The notes below the pieces were generated by a model. It did not search any database, was not told the DNA's origin, and saw only the letters and a list, made by a program, of their open reading frames with translations. Position numbers and translations under genes: made by a program. A stretch of 64,000 nt of DNA from Flavobacterium sp. H122 (GTDB lineage Bacteria; Bacteroidota; Bacteroidia; Flavobacteriales; Flavobacteriaceae): contig NZ_SJZD01000002.1 of assembly GCF_004959765.1 (NCBI RefSeq), positions 1 through 64,000 on the forward strand, given 5' to 3'. This document shows positions 34,618 to 43,453 of this stretch, one piece after another; within the stretch, counting starts at the first letter, position 1; each line of letters starts with the position of its first letter.

Positions 34618-34649
34618 TTGGGCGAGGTATATTTTAAAATCTCGCCCAA
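34618..34649. promoter_or_regulatory. Hairpin between thiC and the propeller gene
   Basis: Perfect 9-bp arms ttgggcgag (34618-34626) and ctcgcccaa (34641-34649) with a 14-nt AT loop. On the minus strand no T-run follows, so it is not a standard terminator for thiC; it could lower expression beyond thiC or define an mRNA end. Confidence 0.6.
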
Positions 34650-34657
34650 CTATCTTT

Positions 34658-36493
<1,836 letters not shown>

Positions 36494-36546
36494 TTATAAT
36501 TTTTTAGATATGTGAAGTTATGCTGGCTGAAAACAGAGACTGCATA

Positions 36547-36753
36547 CTAGCCTCCCTGTGTGGCAGTAATAATTAAAATATCGTCGGTTTCAGAAAGAAT
36601 AGTTGTTTGCCAGTCGGTTTTAGGAATCACCGAATTGTTGATGGCAAAAGCGATTCCGTTTTGCTTCTCCGGAAATTCCAAGTCGAGCAAATCCTGAACG
36701 GAAAGTTCTTCTGCTTCGAAATGTTTGCTTTGGTTGTTGATTTTTAGTTCCAT
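36547..36753 (-). CDS. thiS: Sulfur carrier protein ThiS
   Basis: 68 residues, ubiquitin-like fold, ending in the diagnostic ITATQGG whose terminal Gly-Gly is adenylated by ThiF and converted to thiocarboxylate, delivering sulfur to ThiG. It is the first gene after the TPP riboswitch. Its ATG (36751-36753) lies inside the right arm of a predicted hairpin, suggesting control at translation start. Confidence 0.95.
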   Translation of the reverse strand: MELKINNQSKHFEAEELSVQDLLDLEFPEKQNGIAFAINNSVIPKTDWQTTILSETDDILIITATQGG

Positions 36754-36790
36754 TCCTTTTAGTTTTTAGTATGTACTACTTTAGGAATGG
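36750..36790 (-). promoter_or_regulatory. Start-codon hairpin of thiS (riboswitch expression platform candidate)
   Basis: Read on the minus strand, ccattcct (36790-36783) is an exact complement of aggaatgg (36757-36750), which contains the thiS ATG. The loop is 25 nt. It begins 39 nt below the TPP aptamer. A start codon held in a stem fits a translational riboswitch; alternative pairing with the aptamer was not worked out. Confidence 0.55.
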
Positions 36791-36829
36791 CTGCAATATG
36801 TGCCTGAAAGCACAATGTGAAGTCATCTT

Positions 36830-36909
36830 ACTTTTCCCTACGCTGGTATTAACCAGATCAGGTTCAGAGGGTAAAATCTCAGCCTGCGCGTTGCAGACAC
36901 CCCTAAAGT
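36830..36909 (-). ncRNA. TPP riboswitch (THI element)
   Basis: On the minus strand the RNA reads ACTTTAGGGGTGTC, a variable P3 arm, GGCTGAGA, TTTTACCC, TCTGAACCTGATCTGGTTA and ATACCAGCGTAGGGAA, the conserved core of the TPP aptamer in order. ACTTT and AAAGT close P1. It lies directly behind a promoter box and 76 nt before thiS, so it controls the whole thi operon, switching it off when thiamine pyrophosphate is plentiful. Confidence 0.97.
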
Positions 36910-36913
36910 GAGA

Positions 36914-36921
36914 CAAATGTA
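36914..36921 (-). promoter_or_regulatory. -7 promoter element TACATTTG of the thi operon
   Basis: Exact TAnnTTTG match on the minus strand, ending five bases before the 5' side of the TPP aptamer. A transcript would begin almost at P1. Confidence 0.75.
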
Positions 36922-37019
36922 TGTTTTTTAATTAAAAGATTGAATAATTAAAAATTAAAAATTAAGAGATTGTATTTAATAATTGCTTAGCAGTGATTGA
37001 GACTGAAAACTGTGATTGT

Positions 37020-37580
37020 TTACTGATTTCTTTTCCAACAATCCTCCACATGATCGTTAACCATACCTGTGGCCTGCATGTGCGCATACACCACAGTGGA
37101 ACCTACAAATTTGAATCCGCGTTTTTTCAAGTCTTTGCTGAGTTTATCTGAAATTTCAGTTGTAGCTGGAACATCTTTTAAGGTTTTAGGTTGGTTATCG
37201 ATAGGTTTGCCACCCACAAAGTCCCAGATATATTTTGAGAAACTGCCAAATTCTTCCTGAACTTTCATAAAAGCCTGCGCATTGGTTACGGTAGCTTTTA
37301 TTTTCAATCCGTTACGGATGATGCCAGCATCTTCTTTCAGAGCTTCTATTTTGGCTTCATTATAAGCAGCTACTTTTTTATAATCGAAATTATCAAAGGC
37401 TCTCCGGAAATTTTCGCGTTTGGCCAAAATAGTGTACCAGCTTAGTCCCGCCTGAAAAGTTTCCAGAACCAGAAATTCGAAAATAGTTTCGTCGTCATAA
37501 ACCGGGTTTCCCCATTCCTCATCATGATAACTGCGGTATAAATCATCTTTTTCACACCAGGTGCAGCGTATTTTGTTCAT
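37020..37580 (-). CDS. tag: DNA-3-methyladenine glycosylase I
   Basis: 186 residues from the ATG at 37580 (MNKIRCTWCEKDDLYRSYHDEEWG), which fits the family start; an ATG six codons earlier (37598) is possible. It excises 3-methyladenine from alkylated DNA. YHDEEWGNPVYDDETIFEFLVLE and TFQAGLSWYTILAKRENF form the base pocket; zinc ligands are the N-terminal Cys, the His of SYHDEEW and HVEDCW at the end. It is divergent from the thioredoxin-like gene with about 50 nt between starts. Confidence 0.95.
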   Translation of the reverse strand: MNKIRCTWCEKDDLYRSYHDEEWGNPVYDDETIFEFLVLETFQAGLSWYTILAKRENFRRAFDNFDYKKVAAYNEAKIEALKEDAGIIRNGLKIKATVTNAQAFMKVQEEFGSFSKYIWDFVGGKPIDNQPKTLKDVPATTEISDKLSKDLKKRGFKFVGSTVVYAHMQATGMVNDHVEDCWKRNQ

Positions 37581-37634
37581 TTTGTTACAAGTTGACATTT
37601 CAATTAATCGTAAATTTACATAAATATTTTAACG

Positions 37635-38258
37635 ATGAAGAATGAAATTGCACAAGGCCTTTTAAATAGTATTTCTTATATCGAATATAGAAAAGTTGTT
37701 ACTGCTTTATTAAAACAGGGTAAAGCTTCAGGAAATGAACAGTCGGAAGATTTACTGCATTATAGTTTTTTGAATGAGACGAGAATGAATCGTTTGGATA
37801 AAACACTTAGTGTGCCCGAGGATATTGCCGGTCAGTTAAAAAGCCTGAAAAAAAAATATACCTGGTTGGTTTTAACCGAAGGCTGGTGTGGAGATGCCGC
37901 TCAAATCAATCCTATTTTATTTAAAATGGCATCAGTAACGAATAAGATAGAACTGCGTTTTGTTTTCAGAGATGAAAATGATGGTTTAATGAATTGTTTT
38001 TTAACAAACGGTAGCCGTTCCATCCCAAAAGTTATTATACTTGAAAAATCACATAATGACCTAAAGGCAAGTTGGGGACCAAGACCCGAAGGGGCATCCA
38101 ATCTTATCAAAAGTTACAAAAAGCAATATGGTGTCGTGGATGAAACAGCCAAGACAGAATTACAATTGTGGTATCTGCACGATAAAGGATTAAGTACGAT
38201 GCAGGAGCTGACTAATTTGATGGTTCATATTGAAGAATTAGGACATCAGAAGATTTAA
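37635..38258 (+). CDS. Thioredoxin-family protein with single-cysteine WCGD motif
   Basis: 207 residues. The thioredoxin-like fold is seen around LVLTEGWCGDAAQINPILFKM, the cis-Pro segment SRSIPKVIILE and the ending YGVVDETAKTELQLWYLHDK. The active-site position has WCGD rather than CxxC, so it lacks the resolving cysteine. No signal peptide, so probably cytoplasmic. Relatives are widespread in Bacteroidetes without assigned function. It ends tail to tail with the next gene, overlapping by 4 nt. Confidence 0.85.
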   Translation: MKNEIAQGLLNSISYIEYRKVVTALLKQGKASGNEQSEDLLHYSFLNETRMNRLDKTLSVPEDIAGQLKSLKKKYTWLVLTEGWCGDAAQINPILFKMASVTNKIELRFVFRDENDGLMNCFLTNGSRSIPKVIILEKSHNDLKASWGPRPEGASNLIKSYKKQYGVVDETAKTELQLWYLHDKGLSTMQELTNLMVHIEELGHQKI

Positions 38259-38848
38259 AATAAACGGCCATATACTCCCAAACTAAACAATACATTAGAA
38301 GGTTTGTTGTTGAAATGAAATCCATAATCGGATAGTTCCACCAGTAAACCTATATTTTCGGGACCTTCAAAAGATAAGTTGATCCGGCGGTATCTACCCT
38401 GCATATCTCCTCTTCCTATTGCATATCCTCTTCCATAACCTAGATTGATTACAAGTCTGCCTTGTTCGTCTCTGAAAAAGGGACTCAGACGTAAGTTTGC
38501 GAATAATGGAACAGCGACTAACTTTTGTTTTAACCGGATGTCAATTCCAGTGTTGAAACTAATTCCCAACCATTTATTTTTTTGAAGTCCGAAACCGTAT
38601 TTTACGCCTAAGCTGTTTGGTATAAATAAAGGTTTGCTTTCGTCTTCTTCCGTATAAGGGTCATCATCTTCGTCGTTTATACTTAAAGAAGTTGTGATTT
38701 CAAATTGCTTAAATACAGGGCTTATAGGTCTTGTTCTTTCGTATTTTGGTTTAATAGAGTCCTGAAGTGTTGAGCCATAAAGAGATGTGTCTTGAGAAAA
38801 GGCTAATGATGATAAAAGAAAAAAAAGAAGTAAAAACCTATTTTTCAT
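38255..38848 (-). CDS. Predicted outer-membrane beta-barrel protein, unknown function
   Basis: 197 residues with a signal peptide (FLLLFFLLSSLAFSQ). After an acidic stretch (NDEDDDPYTEEDES) come alternating strands (LGVKYGFGLQKNKWLGISFN, LVAVPLFANLRLSPFF, RLVINLGYGRGYAIGRG) ending in VLFSLGVYGRLF, whose terminal Phe fits an outer-membrane barrel. It overlaps the truB end by 11 nt and is last in the ftsX-uppP-truB gene string. Not recognised beyond this. Confidence 0.75.
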   Translation of the reverse strand: MKNRFLLLFFLLSSLAFSQDTSLYGSTLQDSIKPKYERTRPISPVFKQFEITTSLSINDEDDDPYTEEDESKPLFIPNSLGVKYGFGLQKNKWLGISFNTGIDIRLKQKLVAVPLFANLRLSPFFRDEQGRLVINLGYGRGYAIGRGDMQGRYRRINLSFEGPENIGLLVELSDYGFHFNNKPSNVLFSLGVYGRLF

Positions 38849-39542
38849 TTCTAGGAATCAATTTATCAAATGCTTCCGGAGTTACTGCATTTTCAACACT
38901 GTAATCGCCAATTTTAGTTCGGCGTAAAGCTGTTAAATGTGCTCCAGACTGCAAAGATAAACCAAAATCATGAGCCAACGAACGAATATAAGTACCTTTA
39001 CTGCAGGTCACTCTGAAATCAATTTCAGGTAAGGCAATTCGGGTAATCTCAAATTCGTGAACGGTGGTTTTTCTGGCTTCAATTTCGACTTCCTCTCCCG
39101 CACGGGCGTGTTCGTACAAGCGTTTTCCGTCTTTTTTGATGGCTGAAAAAACAGGCGGTTTTTGATCAATTTCACCAATGAATTGCTTTACAGTCTCATG
39201 AATCAATGATTCTGTGATGTGTTCAGTTGGGAAAACCGCATTAATTTGGGTTTCCAAATCATAGGAAGGCGTAGTAGAACCAATATGGATAGTTCCTGTG
39301 TATTCTTTGGCCTGTCCCATTAATTCAGGAATTCTTTTGGTGAATTTTCCTGTACAAACTATCAGTAAGCCAGTAGCCAGTGGATCTAAAGTTCCGGCAT
39401 GACCGATTTTGAATTTTTTAGGTAAATCCAATCGGTTTTTCAAAACATATTTCAGTTTGTTCACCGCTTGAAATGAACTCCATGTCAACGGTTTGTCAAT
39501 CAGTAAAACCTGACCGTTTAATATTTCTTCTTTGGTATACAA
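38838..39542 (-). CDS. truB: tRNA pseudouridine(55) synthase
   Basis: 234 residues, the compact bacterial form. KIGHAGTLDPLATGLL carries the catalytic Asp; KEYTGTIHIGSTTPSYD, KPPVFSAIKKDGKRLYEHAR and TCSKGTYIRSLAHDFG complete the family pattern. It makes pseudouridine 55 in the T-loop of tRNA. It is 7 nt after uppP and overlaps the barrel gene, in a gene order (ftsX, DUF3098, uppP, truB) common in Bacteroidetes. Confidence 0.97.
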   Translation of the reverse strand: MYTKEEILNGQVLLIDKPLTWSSFQAVNKLKYVLKNRLDLPKKFKIGHAGTLDPLATGLLIVCTGKFTKRIPELMGQAKEYTGTIHIGSTTPSYDLETQINAVFPTEHITESLIHETVKQFIGEIDQKPPVFSAIKKDGKRLYEHARAGEEVEIEARKTTVHEFEITRIALPEIDFRVTCSKGTYIRSLAHDFGLSLQSGAHLTALRRTKIGDYSVENAVTPEAFDKLIPRNEK

Positions 39543-39549
39543 ACCAGTA

Positions 39550-40359
39550 TTATTTTAAATAGGTGAAGTAAATCAATAATAATGTTCCGGCTACGATACG
39601 ATACCAGCCCCAAGGCTTAAAACCGTATTGTTTGATAATGCCGATAAAGAATTTAATAGCCAAAACCGCTACGATAAAAGCAACAATATTACCCACAATA
39701 AACATAGTAATGGTATCCTTTGACTGTAAAATCAATTCATAACCTTTCATTTGGCTATGCTCATAAGTTTTAAGAAAAACAGAATAACAAGTTACGGCTA
39801 ACATAGTAGGGACCGCAAGAAAGAAAGAGAATTCAGCGGCAACATGACGGGTTAATCCCTGCTGCATTCCGCCAATGATGGAAGCTGCACTTCGGCTTGT
39901 ACCCGGCATCATAGCCAGACATTGCCAAAAACCAATGGTTACTGCTTTTTTGATTGTAATATTTTCTTCCTGAATCACAGTCGGATTTTGGAAATATTTA
40001 TCGATAAAAAGCAGTACAAATCCTCCAACAATCAATACTATTGCTATTGGAACCGGGTTTCCTAATACGGCTTCAATTTTGTCATCAAATAATTTTCCTA
40101 AAACCAAAGCAGGCATCACCGCACATGCTAATTTAATATAGAAGTATATTTTACTGAAATCGAAAAACTTTTTCCAGTATAAAAACACCACAGCCAGAAT
40201 AGCTCCAAACTGAATGGATACCTGGAATAATTTTACAAAATCATCTTCCTGTATTCCAAAATAAGAGCTGGTAAAAATCATGTGTGCCGTTGAAGAAACA
40301 GGTAAATATTCTGTTAATCCCTCAACTATTGCGATAAGTATTGCTTTGAGTAAATCCAT
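39550..40359 (-). CDS. uppP: Undecaprenyl-diphosphate phosphatase
   Basis: 269 residues, about seven to eight membrane helices. Motif 1 is EGLTEYLPVSSTAHM with the catalytic Glu pair region; motif 2 is MPGTSRSAASIIGGM. It dephosphorylates undecaprenyl pyrophosphate to recycle the lipid carrier for peptidoglycan and O-antigen building, and often gives bacitracin tolerance. It lies between the DUF3098 gene and truB. Confidence 0.97.
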   Translation of the reverse strand: MDLLKAILIAIVEGLTEYLPVSSTAHMIFTSSYFGIQEDDFVKLFQVSIQFGAILAVVFLYWKKFFDFSKIYFYIKLACAVMPALVLGKLFDDKIEAVLGNPVPIAIVLIVGGFVLLFIDKYFQNPTVIQEENITIKKAVTIGFWQCLAMMPGTSRSAASIIGGMQQGLTRHVAAEFSFFLAVPTMLAVTCYSVFLKTYEHSQMKGYELILQSKDTITMFIVGNIVAFIVAVLAIKFFIGIIKQYGFKPWGWYRIVAGTLLLIYFTYLK

Positions 40360-40361
40360 TT

Positions 40362-40445
40362 TTAGATTGTTAGACTGATTGGATTCTTAGACTGCTTAGA
40401 TTGCTTTTCAAAGTCTAATTGGTCTAATTTTCTAAAATTGTCTAG
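40362..40445. repeat. Degenerate short-repeat spacer (ttagactg / tctaatt units)
   Basis: The spacer between uppP and DUF3098 contains about four units like ttagattg or ttagactg followed by about four inverted units like gtctaatt or ttctaaaa, so parts can fold on themselves. Low-complexity spacers of this style appear several times in the window. It overlaps the DUF3098 stop codon. Confidence 0.55.
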
Positions 40446-40675
40446 TTGTCTGTTTTTTTGAAAATTGAATAAACGGTAATCCCGAATCCCAGAAGTACTA
40501 CCGTTGGAGCTAAACGGATTCTTCTGAAGCTGAAAATTTCCGGATTAAAAACATTGGGGTCATCACTGCCACCACCTGTCATTAAAATGAATCCTAAAGC
40601 TATGATTCCCAGTCCAATCAATAAAAATTTATAGTTTACTTTCTCAAACAGAAAGCCTTCTTTGTTTTCTTCCAT
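40442..40675 (-). CDS. DUF3098 small membrane protein
   Basis: 77 residues from the ATG at 40675 (MEENKEGFLFEKVNYKFLLIG). Two membrane helices (YKFLLIGLGIIALGFILM and LAPTVVLLGFGITVYSIF) flank GGGSDDPNVFNPEIFSFRRI, the DUF3098 hallmark. An open frame continues to 40714 but family length favours the shorter form. Its fixed place between ftsX and uppP suggests a cell-envelope role; no function is known. Confidence 0.88.
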   Translation of the reverse strand: MEENKEGFLFEKVNYKFLLIGLGIIALGFILMTGGGSDDPNVFNPEIFSFRRIRLAPTVVLLGFGITVYSIFKKTDN

Positions 40676-40775
40676 TTTTATATAAATTATGTTGCTTTCC
40701 AGTGCTTCAAACAATTTTGCCTTCGAGAACTGCAGTCAACGGTGGCTGAGGTTCCCGAAGCCACCTTGTTATATT

Positions 40776-41651
40776 TTAATATAAATCGTCAGTTCTTAAG
40801 TTCAGGAAACGTTGCGTGGCAAAGTAAGTACTTAACCAAGTGATTAAAATACCTATGCCGAATACGCCTATTAAAATCACAACAATTGAAAACACATCGT
40901 TAAAAACTCCTAACGTAGGCCAAACACTGTTTACGTAAAACAAAACTGCCAGTAAACTTGCAATGGCTACTCCGGCACCTATCATTCCCAATTTGATACT
41001 TCTCCAGATAAATGGTTTTCTGATGAACGCTTTTGTGGCTCCAACCATCTGCATGGTTTTAATGATGAAACGGTTGGCATAAATGGATAAGCGTAATGAA
41101 CTATTGATTAATAAAACAGCCACAACAGTTAAAAAACCACTGATGATTAACACCCACATACTTGCTTTTTTAACGTTTTCGTTTACCATTTTCACTAACT
41201 GTTTATCGTAAAAAATATCAGCAACCAAAGGGTCTTCTCGTAACTGTCTTTCAATTTTTGCAACACTGTCATTTTCTACATACGCAGCACGTAAATGAAT
41301 GTCAAAAGAATTTTTTAGAGGGTTCATTCCCAAAAATTCTGTAAAGTTTTCACCTAAAGTCTTTTCATGATCTTTAGCAGCCTGTTCTTTTGAAACAAAA
41401 ACGTAATCTTTTGCAAACTTTGCAGCTTTAAGCATCTCGCCATACTTCGTAAGAGTTGTGTCTTGAGCATCGTCTTTAAAAAACACAGTCATTGTAATGC
41501 CTTCTTTGAAATCATTGGATAATTTTTGGGCATTTACAACAAATAAAGCCAATAAGCCTAACATAAAAAGTACTAAACCTACACTTAGTACCACTGAAAA
41601 ATAAGAAGTAATTAACCGGCGTTTTTGAAAGTTTTCAAAAGATGAACTCAT
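40776..41651 (-). CDS. ftsX: Cell-division ABC-transporter-like protein FtsX
   Basis: 291 residues. One N-terminal helix (YFSVVLSVGLVLFMLGLLALFVV), an extracytoplasmic domain with ITMTVFFKDDAQDTTL and EQAAKDHEKTLGENFTEFL, then three C-terminal helices with RFIIKTMQMVGATKAFIRKPF, the FtsX permease core. With FtsE it links division to peptidoglycan hydrolase activation. ftsE is not adjacent, as is usual in Bacteroidetes. It heads the string ftsX-DUF3098-uppP-truB. Confidence 0.93.
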   Translation of the reverse strand: MSSSFENFQKRRLITSYFSVVLSVGLVLFMLGLLALFVVNAQKLSNDFKEGITMTVFFKDDAQDTTLTKYGEMLKAAKFAKDYVFVSKEQAAKDHEKTLGENFTEFLGMNPLKNSFDIHLRAAYVENDSVAKIERQLREDPLVADIFYDKQLVKMVNENVKKASMWVLIISGFLTVVAVLLINSSLRLSIYANRFIIKTMQMVGATKAFIRKPFIWRSIKLGMIGAGVAIASLLAVLFYVNSVWPTLGVFNDVFSIVVILIGVFGIGILITWLSTYFATQRFLNLRTDDLY

Positions 41652-41898
41652 ACTGCAAAAATTATTTGGGGTAAAAATAGCAAAGAATTTCTTTATTTAA
41701 ACGGGTTTTGTGATAAAATTAGTCATTCTGATCCGTTTTTCCGATGAAAAAGTAGTAGGAAGTATTTTACAAGGTTAAAGATGCTTTCAAACTTACTGCT
41801 ATTTAAAGTTTCCAGGTTCTCCCAAATAAATGTAAATTTATCATACAGTTTTGGCTGAACACATTCTTATAACTGCAATTATATCAAACGAACTGAAA

Positions 41899-43284
41899 AT
41901 GGAATACAGAATTGAAAAGGATACAATGGGTGAGGTGAAAGTTCCAGCCGATAAATATTGGGGAGCTCAAACCGAAAGATCCAGAAATAATTTTAAAATT
42001 GGAGCACCAGCCTCAATGCCGAAAGAAATCATAGAGGGTTTTGCTTATCTCAAAAAAGCAGCTGCGTATGCCAATTGCGAACTTGGAGTTCTTTCTATAG
42101 AAAAAAGAGATGCCATCAGTATGGTTTGCGATGAAATTTTAGCCGGTAAACTGGATGACCAATTCCCATTGGTAATCTGGCAAACTGGCTCAGGTACCCA
42201 AAGTAATATGAATGTCAACGAAGTGATTGCCAATCGTGCCCAGGTTTTGGCTGGTTTCAAAATAGGTGAGGGGGAACAAATCATAAAAACCAATGATGAT
42301 GTTAATAAATCGCAGTCATCCAACGATACTTTTCCAACTGGGATGCACATTGCAGCGTATAAAATGATTGTTGAAATAACCATTCCCGGAATTGAAAAAC
42401 TTCGGGATACTTTGAAAGCAAAATCTGAGGATTTTAAAAATGTTGTAAAAATCGGCCGTACCCATCTCATGGATGCGACACCATTAACATTGGGTCAGGA
42501 AATTTCAGGTTACGCTGCCCAATTGGAATACGGATTGAAAGCACTCAAAAACACTTTACCTCATCTGTCGGAATTGGCTCTTGGAGGAACTGCAGTAGGT
42601 ACGGGTTTAAATACTCCTGATGGTTATGATGTAAAAGTGGTTCATTATATTGCAAAATTTATAGGACATCCGTTTGTAACCGCACCAAATAAATTTGAAG
42701 CTTTGGCTTCACACGACGCTATTGTAGAATCGCATGGTGCATTGAAACAACTGGCCGTTTCCCTGAATAAAATTGCCAATGATATCCGTATGCTGGCTTC
42801 GGGACCACGCTCCGGAATCGGGGAAATTTTTATTCCCGAGAATGAACCGGGTTCTTCTATTATGCCCGGTAAAGTAAATCCAACACAATGTGAAGCACTT
42901 ACTATGGTTTGTGCGCAGGTAATGGGCAATGATACGGCAATTTCAGTTGGCGGTATGCAGGGACATTATGAATTGAATGTCTTTAAACCCATGATGGCTG
43001 CCAATATTTTACAATCGGCACGTTTACTTGGTGATGCTTGTGTTTCATTTGATGAACATTGTGCGCAGGGTATCGAGCCTAATAAGACAAGGATTAAAGA
43101 ATTGGTTGATAATTCATTAATGCTGGTAACGGCTTTAAATACAAAAATTGGCTATTACAAAGCAGCCGAAATTGCACAGACTGCCCATAAAAATGGAACC
43201 ACCCTCAAAGAAGAAGCGATACGGTTAGGATATGTTTCCGCAGAAGATTTTGATGCTTGGGTGAGACCTGAAGATATGGTGTAA
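41899..43284 (+). CDS. fumC: Fumarate hydratase, class II
   Basis: 461 residues from the ATG at 41899 ([21 protein letters not shown]); an open frame starting with TTG at 41851 is not needed. It interconverts fumarate and malate in the TCA cycle without an iron-sulfur cluster. Signatures: [46 protein letters not shown] and the superfamily motif [16 protein letters not shown]. No clear terminator separates it from leuS, but leuS has a promoter-like box. Confidence 0.97.
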   Translation: MEYRIEKDTMGEVKVPADKYWGAQTERSRNNFKIGAPASMPKEIIEGFAYLKKAAAYANCELGVLSIEKRDAISMVCDEILAGKLDDQFPLVIWQTGSGTQSNMNVNEVIANRAQVLAGFKIGEGEQIIKTNDDVNKSQSSNDTFPTGMHIAAYKMIVEITIPGIEKLRDTLKAKSEDFKNVVKIGRTHLMDATPLTLGQEISGYAAQLEYGLKALKNTLPHLSELALGGTAVGTGLNTPDGYDVKVVHYIAKFIGHPFVTAPNKFEALASHDAIVESHGALKQLAVSLNKIANDIRMLASGPRSGIGEIFIPENEPGSSIMPGKVNPTQCEALTMVCAQVMGNDTAISVGGMQGHYELNVFKPMMAANILQSARLLGDACVSFDEHCAQGIEPNKTRIKELVDNSLMLVTALNTKIGYYKAAEIAQTAHKNGTTLKEEAIRLGYVSAEDFDAWVRPEDMV

Positions 43285-43347
43285 ATCAGTTTATTACTTT
43301 AATCAAACTTAAAAGCCTGTAAAATTTCCAGTTTCTTATAATAAATG

Positions 43348-43355
43348 TAAATTTG
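43348..43355 (+). promoter_or_regulatory. -7 promoter element TAAATTTG upstream of leuS
   Basis: Exact TAnnTTTG match 98 nt before the leuS ATG. It implies a leader containing the actgagactga repeats. Confidence 0.5.
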
Positions 43356-43414
43356 CGACTTAAATTTAAGTAAGCAGTCACAGTCGCAGTATGCATAAAT
43401 GCATTTTGTGTAAG

Positions 43415-43448
43415 AAACTGAGACTGAAAACTGAGACTGAAAACTGAT
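43415..43448 (+). repeat. 13-nt tandem repeat aaactgagactga in the leuS leader
   Basis: Two full copies (43415-43427, 43428-43440) and a partial third end 5 nt before leuS. The 15-mer tgagactgaaaactg is also found at 36998-37012 between the thi and tag genes, so it belongs to a dispersed spacer family. Confidence 0.8.
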
Positions 43449-43453
43449 TAAAG

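Noticed and set aside
34618..34649. Rho-independent terminator of thiC
   Set aside because: No T-run follows on the minus strand, so kept only as a hairpin of unknown role.
42045..42470. 141-codon minus-strand open frame in fumC
   Set aside because: Antisense to a strongly conserved enzyme gene, with no recognisable product or start context.
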